Source: Flavobacteriaceae bacterium (GTDB lineage Bacteria > Bacteroidota > Bacteroidia > Flavobacteriales > Flavobacteriaceae). From it: a stretch of 11,387 bases of DNA. The notes under the pieces were generated by a model that saw only the letters and a list, made by a program, of their open reading frames with translations, ran no database searches and was not told the origin of the DNA. Numbering within the stretch: position 1 is the stretch's first letter; each line of letters starts with the position of its first letter. Location of the stretch: contig JALRDC010000138.1 of the NCBI GenBank assembly GCA_023262245.1, positions 1 to 11,387 of the forward strand, written 5' to 3'. The translations under genes were made by a program, and so were the position numbers. This document shows positions 7,859-11,387 of the stretch, one piece after another.

Positions 7859-9448
7859 TTGAAAAGAAACACCATTTTTTTGTTCCTAATAGTCTTGCTT
7901 TCCGCAGCAATTGGATATCTTTTTGGATCTCATCTAAATCCTAATTTGGATACAGTATATCAAAGTCATCCTAGCATAAATAAGTTAAATCGATTGATGA
8001 CCTATTTGACAAGAGACTATGTGGATAAAATAAATGCAGACAGTTTGGTTCGTGTGGTTATAGAGGATATCGTAGAAGCTTTAGATCCGCATTCTGTTTA
8101 TATTCCTGCGGTTCAAAGTGAGTCCTTATCAGAAAGTATGCAAGGAAACTTTGAAGGAATAGGTGTTCAGTTTCGTATGCAACAAGATACAATAGCAGTG
8201 AGTCGTGTTCTAGAAGGCGGACCAAGCGAACGGGCTGGATTAAAGTCTGGCGATCGAATTTTAATGGCCGATCAGGACACGCTCTATTCTAAAGCTTTAG
8301 AAAATGAACAAATCATTTCTAGATTAAAAGGCAATTCGTCTACACCAGTTCAACTAACGGTTTATAGAAAAAAGGAAGATTCTATCTATGTATTTGACAT
8401 TGTAAGAGGTCCAGTGCCCCTGCCAAGTGTAAATTCTTCATACATGATTAATAACCACTCCGGGTATATCAAAATCAATCGATTTTCCCAAACTACCTAT
8501 CCCGAGTTTAAAGAAGCTTTATCTTCTTTATTAAGTCAAGAGATGAAAGATTTGATCTTAGATCTAAGAGGAAACCCAGGAGGGTATCTGTTACCTGCAA
8601 AACAAATAGCAGATGATTTCTTAGAGGCAAAAAAGCCTATTGTCATTGTTGAAGGGAGTAATGGAAAAAGAGAACGAACTGTATCCTCCTCAAAGGGACT
8701 TTTTGAATCTGGCGGTCTTTATGTCCTTGTTGACGAAGACTCGGCCTCTGCAAGTGAAGTAATTGCAGGAGCTATACAAGACAATGATAGAGGGTTGATT
8801 ATGGGGCGTCGTACGTTTGGAAAAGGACTGGTTCAGCAACAAATGCCTTTAGGTCAAGGAGATCAAATTAGACTAACTACAGCCCGCTATTTCACTCCCA
8901 CAGGACGCTCCATTCAAAGGCCTTATGACTCTTCCAGTAGATCAGATTATTATGCTGAAGTTAGAGAGCGCTACCGAACCGGTGAAATGGAAGATCCGTC
9001 TAACATTCCAGTGAATGATAGCCTTGTTTACACCACTCCAAAGGGAAGAACCGTCTACGGGGGGGGTGGGATCACTCCGGACATTTACATCTCAAACCAC
9101 GACAGCCTAGAGGAAGCTTGGAACCGCTTTTTAATTGGATCTAATTTCATCGATCTATTTGTTTTTCAAGAACTTGATAAAAACTATAAAAAGTATGATT
9201 TTACTAATGCTCCTCGATTTTATAACGAACCCTTACCCTTTCAAAAAGAATTTATAGAATCTTTTAAACGCTTTTGTAGGAACAACAGCCTCCCTATTGA
9301 AGTCAATGAAGAAAATGAAGAAAGTATTTTAACTTCCATCAAAGCCTACATTGCACTTCAGCTATTTGATGAAAATATGTACATCCGCATCATCAATCAA
9401 AAAGATCCTTTTATTAGAAGGGCTCTAGATGAAATCGAAAGTCGTTGA
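7859..9448 (+). CDS. S41 family C-terminal processing peptidase (CtpA/Prc-like) with PDZ domain
   Basis: A 529-residue protein. An N-terminal hydrophobic segment (5-23) serves as membrane anchor or signal, with no lipobox. A helical region (about 35-95) is followed by a PDZ domain (about 97-185, with G-V-Q-F, G-P-S-E-R-A-G-L-K-S-G-D-R-I) and the S41 protease core (about 190-405). The catalytic dyad is Ser297 in S-A-S-A-S-E and Lys322 in F-G-K-G, 25 residues apart as in Prc, with Gln326 four residues after the Lys. A ~120-residue C-terminal extension of unknown role follows. The enzyme would trim C-termini of envelope proteins in the periplasm. The start is TTG at 7859, the first start codon after the in-frame stop of the deaminase gene (TAA-AGT-TTG). 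No alternative ATG keeps the hydrophobic segment. It ends 1 nt before the convergent small gene. Confidence 0.94.
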   Translation: MKRNTIFLFLIVLLSAAIGYLFGSHLNPNLDTVYQSHPSINKLNRLMTYLTRDYVDKINADSLVRVVIEDIVEALDPHSVYIPAVQSESLSESMQGNFEGIGVQFRMQQDTIAVSRVLEGGPSERAGLKSGDRILMADQDTLYSKALENEQIISRLKGNSSTPVQLTVYRKKEDSIYVFDIVRGPVPLPSVNSSYMINNHSGYIKINRFSQTTYPEFKEALSSLLSQEMKDLILDLRGNPGGYLLPAKQIADDFLEAKKPIVIVEGSNGKRERTVSSSKGLFESGGLYVLVDEDSASASEVIAGAIQDNDRGLIMGRRTFGKGLVQQQMPLGQGDQIRLTTARYFTPTGRSIQRPYDSSSRSDYYAEVRERYRTGEMEDPSNIPVNDSLVYTTPKGRTVYGGGGITPDIYISNHDSLEEAWNRFLIGSNFIDLFVFQELDKNYKKYDFTNAPRFYNEPLPFQKEFIESFKRFCRNNSLPIEVNEENEESILTSIKAYIALQLFDENMYIRIINQKDPFIRRALDEIESR

Positions 9449-9449
9449 T

Positions 9450-9647
9450 TTATTTTTTAAGCTTTTGAGCTATTCTTTTCGAAAGCATTAAAATCACTAA
9501 TAATAAAAACGCACTTGCCGAAGCCATAGAACCAATTACCGCAACACTGCTATCACCCGCCAAAGGACTTCCCCAATTAATCTGGGATAAATTAAAGACA
9601 CACATGCCAAAGGATAGGACAATAAATAATGGTAGAACGATTTTCAT
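9450..9647 (-). CDS. Small two-helix membrane protein of unknown function
   Basis: A 65-residue protein that I do not recognise beyond its membrane character. It starts at ATG 9647 with Lys2 and a hydrophobic stretch (3-20) that could be a signal or first helix. A polar loop follows (21-34, containing N-W-G-S-P-L-A-G-D), then a second hydrophobic stretch (35-56, Ala/Ser then Leu/Ile rich) and a basic tail ending K-K-L-K-K-type (S-K-R-I-A-Q-K-L-K-K). It lies 14 nt downstream of the MarC-family gene on the same strand, so it is probably co-transcribed. Its stop codon is 1 nt from that of the convergent S41 peptidase gene. The clean frame, close operon spacing and coherent membrane topology argue that it is real. 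Confidence 0.7.
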   Translation of the reverse strand: MKIVLPLFIVLSFGMCVFNLSQINWGSPLAGDSSVAVIGSMASASAFLLLVILMLSKRIAQKLKK

Positions 9648-9661
9648 AATTGGATTTTCGA

Positions 9662-10231
9662 TTAAAAAAGTTGACCAATATTTGATGTAAAAAGTTTTAC
9701 GGCTATTGCTAGCAGAACAATTCCAAAAACTTTTCTAATGATATTAATTCCTGATTTTCCTAACCAACGTCCAATCATTTTAGAAGACTTTAAAATAATG
9801 TAGACAAATAAAATATTGATGAGGATGGCAATAATAATATTCAATACATGATATTCTGCTCTTAAAGACAAGAGAGAAGTCATGGTTCCAGCTCCAGCAA
9901 TCATTGGAAATGCCAGGGGGACAATAGAAGCTGTTTCTGGAGCATCATTTCTATAAATAGTAATTCCTAAAATCATTTCTAGCGCTAAAAAAAAGATGAC
10001 CAAAGAACCTGCAACAGCAAAAGAATTGATGTCAATCCCAATAAGTTTTAGAATCTCTTCCCCCAAAAATAAGAAGCCAATCATAATCACTGTTGCGATC
10101 AAAGATGCCTTTTCCGATTGGATATGTCCTACCTTTTCTCTGAGCGAAATGATCAAAGGGATGTTTCCAATAATATCAATTACAGCAAATAGAACAACGC
10201 TAGCAGTAAGAATTTCTTTAAAATCAAACAC
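9662..10231 (-). CDS. MarC/YhgN-family integral membrane protein
   Basis: A 189-residue protein with about six hydrophobic helices. Family signatures are visible: D19-I-I-G-N-I-P-L-I in the first helix, the A-G-S-L-V-I-F-F-L-A-L-E-M-I-L-G segment, and P-L-A-F-P-M-I-A-G-A-G-T-M-T in the middle, which is the most conserved part of MarC proteins. MarC was once linked to multiple antibiotic resistance, but that link was not upheld, and the transport substrate is unknown. The start is GTG at 10231. An in-frame TAA lies three codons upstream, so no longer form exists. A good promoter is placed just upstream. It is divergent from the DUF3109 gene and followed by the small membrane protein gene. Confidence 0.92.
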   Translation of the reverse strand: MFDFKEILTASVVLFAVIDIIGNIPLIISLREKVGHIQSEKASLIATVIMIGFLFLGEEILKLIGIDINSFAVAGSLVIFFLALEMILGITIYRNDAPETASIVPLAFPMIAGAGTMTSLLSLRAEYHVLNIIIAILINILFVYIILKSSKMIGRWLGKSGINIIRKVFGIVLLAIAVKLFTSNIGQLF

Positions 10232-10248
10232 GGCACTTTATTTTTTTG

Positions 10249-10275
10249 CAAATCTAAGAGCAATCTTTGAATCAA
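10249..10275 (-). promoter_or_regulatory. Bacteroidota sigma-A promoter candidate for the marC-family unit
   Basis: On the minus strand a perfect TAnnTTTG box (TAGATTTG, plus 10249-10256) is preceded after 16 nt by TTG (plus 10273-10275). This is the same spacing as at the bacilliredoxin gene. The expected start would leave a leader of roughly 10-15 nt before GTG 10231. Confidence 0.6.
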
Positions 10276-10310
10276 GCATTTTTAAAATGTTTATTTTTAT
10301 AAAAAAAAGC

Positions 10311-10877
10311 GTGATCTCAATAGAAAATACTCTGGTGTCCGACACTATTGTGTCGGAAGATTTTGTCTGTAATATTGCTAAATGTAAAGGAGAATGTTGT
10401 GTGGCAGGCGAAGCAGGAGCCCCTTTAGAAAAAGAAGAAGTTACTTTTCTCAAAAAAAATTATCAAAAAATTAAACCTTTTTTAAATAAGAAAGGAATAA
10501 AAGCTATAGAAAATCAGGGTGTTTTTGTCCAAGGGTTGGACGGAGACCTGGAGACCCCACTTGTCGATGGAAAAGAATGTGCTTATACTGTTTTTTCAGA
10601 TTCTGGCATCGCCTCCTGTGGAATAGAAAAAGCTTATCAAACAGGCGTAATAGATTTTCAAAAACCAATCTCTTGTCATTTGTACCCTGTAAGAGTGCAA
10701 GAATATCAAGAGATGACAGCAGTAAATTACCACAGTTGGTCCATATGTTCAGAGGCTTGTGCCTTAGGAGAATCTTTAAAAATCCCCGTTTATCAATTTG
10801 TTAAAACTGCATTGATAAGAAAATTCGGAGCAGCTTGGTACACATCCTTAAGTAAGCATGCAAAAAAGAGCTCTTGA
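10311..10877 (+). CDS. DUF3109 family cysteine-rich protein
   Basis: From GTG 10311 the protein has 188 residues. It carries nine cysteines: Cys20, Cys25, Cys29-Cys30 (C-N-I-A-K-C-K-G-E-C-C), Cys90, Cys103, Cys122, Cys146 and Cys150. The CxxxCC-type cluster followed by G-E-A-G-A-P-L and later K-E-C-A-Y, S-C-H-L-Y-P-V-R is typical of DUF3109, related in pattern to the YkgJ-type zinc/iron-chelating proteins. Metal or Fe-S binding is an inference. I prefer GTG 10311 because the N-terminus M-I-S-I-E-N-T-L-V-S resembles how I recall relatives starting. ATG 10287 would add eight residues (M-F-I-F-I-K-K-S) from a T/A-rich stretch and is a fair alternative. The open frame further upstream is antisense to the marC-family gene and is not coding. 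A perfect hairpin lies in the 5' coding part. DUF3109 genes commonly sit near nrd genes in flavobacteria, as here. Confidence 0.88.
   Translation: MISIENTLVSDTIVSEDFVCNIAKCKGECCVAGEAGAPLEKEEVTFLKKNYQKIKPFLNKKGIKAIENQGVFVQGLDGDLETPLVDGKECAYTVFSDSGIASCGIEKAYQTGVIDFQKPISCHLYPVRVQEYQEMTAVNYHSWSICSEACALGESLKIPVYQFVKTALIRKFGAAWYTSLSKHAKKSS
10338..10357 (+). repeat. Perfect inverted repeat (8-bp stem, 4-nt loop) inside the DUF3109 coding region
   Basis: TCCGACAC (10338-10345), loop TATT, GTGTCGGA (10350-10357). It falls at codons 10-16 counted from GTG 10311 and encodes part of V-S-D-T-I-V-S-E. It is GC-richer than its surroundings and would form a stable hairpin in the mRNA just after the start codon. 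Confidence 0.75.
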
Positions 10878-11101
10878 AAAATTTGTAATGTTTTAAGGGG
10901 CTGCGGCGTAATTTAAAAATTAACCATCTCATTACCAAATAGTTAAAACTCCTCTTTTTTTATAAAAAAAAGCTTTAAAACCAATTTTTGTTAAAAACTA
11001 AGCTGCATTGTGGAAAAGTTGCTCTTTCAATTTTCACCACAATTTAGAATCTTTGTGGAACATAAATCAAAGAATTTTTAATCAATAAAATCACAAATCA
11101 G
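10878..11101. other. Intergenic region upstream of nrdB
   Basis: No open frame of useful length and no RNA gene is recognisable in these 224 nt. It contains a short GC-rich patch (GGGGCTGCGGCG near 10897-10908), an AT-only inverted repeat (CTTTTTTTATAAAAAAAAG, about 10954-10972) and the TTGTGG half-site cluster at 11008-11058. AATCTTTG at 11048-11055 is one mismatch from the TAnnTTTG box but has no TTG at a suitable distance, so the nrdB promoter cannot be placed with confidence. Confidence 0.6.
11008..11058. promoter_or_regulatory. Three TTGTGG half-sites in alternating orientation, candidate nrdB operator
   Basis: TTGTGG at 11008-11013, its complement CCACAA at 11037-11042, and TTGTGG again at 11053-11058. 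The last two form a palindrome with 10 nt between the arms. The first, read on the minus strand, gives TTTTCCACA, which fits the relaxed DnaA box TTWTNCACA. The third gives TGTTCCACA, one mismatch. NrdR and DnaA are known regulators of nrd genes in other bacteria. Which protein, if any, binds here is inference. Confidence 0.4.
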
Positions 11102-11387
11102 ATGGCAGCAGTAGAACCGATCCTCCAAGAAAATGAAAACCGCTTTGTAATTTTCCCAATTCAACATCACGACATATGGGAATGGTACAAGAAAATGGAG
11201 GCTAGCTTCTGGACTGCAGAAGAAATTGATTTACATCAAGATTTAACCGATTGGAATACTAAATTGAATGAAGACGAAAAATATTTCATCAAACATATTT
11301 TAGCCTTTTTCGCTGCGTCATCTTTCGCTGCAGCCAGTTGTTGTTTTGCGTTCGCCACTGCTTCGGTCGCGGAAACTACCACCTTGG
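11102..11387 (+). CDS. nrdB: Class I ribonucleotide reductase small subunit NrdB, N-terminal fragment with anomalous tail
   Basis: Codons 1-73 (11102-11320) match flavobacterial NrdB: the N-R-F-V-I-F-P-I, H-H-D-I-W-E-W-Y-K, A-S-F-W-T-A-E-E-I-D-L-H-Q-D-L and Y-F-I-K-H-I-L-A-F-F-A-A-S segments. D43 in E-E-I-D-L is the expected first metal ligand. NrdB houses the metal-radical cofactor that lets NrdA reduce ribonucleotides to deoxyribonucleotides. The family continues D-G-I-V-N-E-N-L, which contains the next ligand. Here, after S73, the frame stays open but reads S-F-A-A-A-S-C-C-F-A-F-A-T-A-S, unrelated to NrdB, up to the window end. The gene is therefore incomplete and its last ~22 codons are probably not native. 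ATG 11102 is the natural start (M-A-A-V-E-P-I-L-Q-E). Confidence 0.9.
   Translation, partial: MAAVEPILQENENRFVIFPIQHHDIWEWYKKMEASFWTAEEIDLHQDLTDWNTKLNEDEKYFIKHILAFFAASSFAAASCCFAFATASVAETTTL
11321..11387 (-). other. Foreign-looking tail, probably reverse strand of an Ala/Lys-rich coiled-coil coding sequence
   Basis: These 67 bases are visibly GC-richer than the rest of the window (I count 41 G/C in the 73 bases from 11315). Read on the minus strand they give an uninterrupted, plausible protein stretch containing S-A-T-E-A-V-A-N-A-K-Q-Q-L-A-A-A-K, continuing as D-D-A-A-K-K across the junction. On the plus strand they give a Cys/Ala/Thr-rich sequence unlike NrdB. The source gene is not recognised. 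Confidence 0.6.

Noticed and set aside
9996..10286. Upstream extension of the DUF3109 reading frame
   Set aside because: It is antisense to the well-supported marC-family gene, its translation has no family resemblance, and DUF3109 homology begins only after about 10311.
10577..10804. 75-residue open frame inside the DUF3109 gene
   Set aside because: It overlaps the real gene in another frame, its translation is Arg/Ser/Cys-rich without family resemblance, and it has no start context of its own.
10866..10875. AAGAGCTCTT palindrome at the end of the DUF3109 gene
   Set aside because: A 10-bp loopless palindrome in coding sequence with no T-tract. Such a site is expected by chance at this scale.
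10954..10972. Intrinsic terminator after the DUF3109 gene (CTTTTTTTATAAAAAAAAG)
   Set aside because: The stem is almost entirely A-T with essentially no loop and lies ~80 nt past the stop codon. It could contribute to termination but cannot be supported as a terminator.
11321..11387. Intein or group-I-type insertion in nrdB
   Set aside because: RNR genes do host inteins, but the residues after the break show no intein block A (no Cys/Ser start with a G-D-T-type motif). The minus strand gives a better protein than the plus strand.

Overview
The window reads as ordinary chromosome from a member of the Bacteroidota, most likely the family Flavobacteriaceae. The DNA is AT-rich and gene starts have no Shine-Dalgarno sequences. 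Three upstream regions carry sequences that fit the Bacteroidota sigma-A pattern (TTG, then TAnnTTTG), two of them perfectly in the second box. The protein set is typical of marine flavobacteria: a VPS10/sortilin-like Asp-box protein, a HemJ/CopD-type membrane protein, a CtpA-type S41 peptidase next to a dCMP deaminase, a DUF3109 protein and the start of NrdB. No phage, IS, CRISPR, tRNA or rRNA signal was seen.

Layout: (1) 1-4825, plus strand: the 3' part of a large secreted Asp-box beta-propeller protein, a TTG-started hemJ-like gene 7 nt later, and a sensor histidine kinase that overlaps hemJ by 8 nt. (2) 4822-5996, minus strand: a bacilliredoxin gene followed by a plsC-type acyltransferase, convergent with the kinase and overlapping it by 4 nt. 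(3) 6092-9448, plus strand: a TerB-DnaJ (DjlA-like) membrane co-chaperone, a HupE/UreJ-like membrane protein coupled through TAATG, a dCMP deaminase and an S41 peptidase. (4) 9450-10231, minus strand: a MarC-family membrane protein followed by a small two-helix membrane protein. (5) 10311-10877, plus strand: a cysteine-rich DUF3109 protein. (6) 11102-11387: the first ~73 codons of nrdB, preceded by a 224-nt region with three TTGTGG-type half-sites.

The genes are mostly housekeeping: heme synthesis, phospholipid acylation, thiol redox, envelope proteolysis, and nucleotide supply (dCMP deaminase and ribonucleotide reductase). I see no new defence or mobile system. The clearest anomaly is at the right edge. 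NrdB homology stops abruptly near 11320 and is followed by about 67 bases of GC-richer sequence that looks like the reverse strand of an Ala/Lys/Gln-rich coiled-coil gene. This suggests a chimeric join, or less likely a real insertion. Other points worth checking are the nrdB upstream half-sites, a nearly leaderless bacilliredoxin promoter, a perfect 8-bp hairpin inside the 5' end of the DUF3109 gene, and frequent non-ATG starts.
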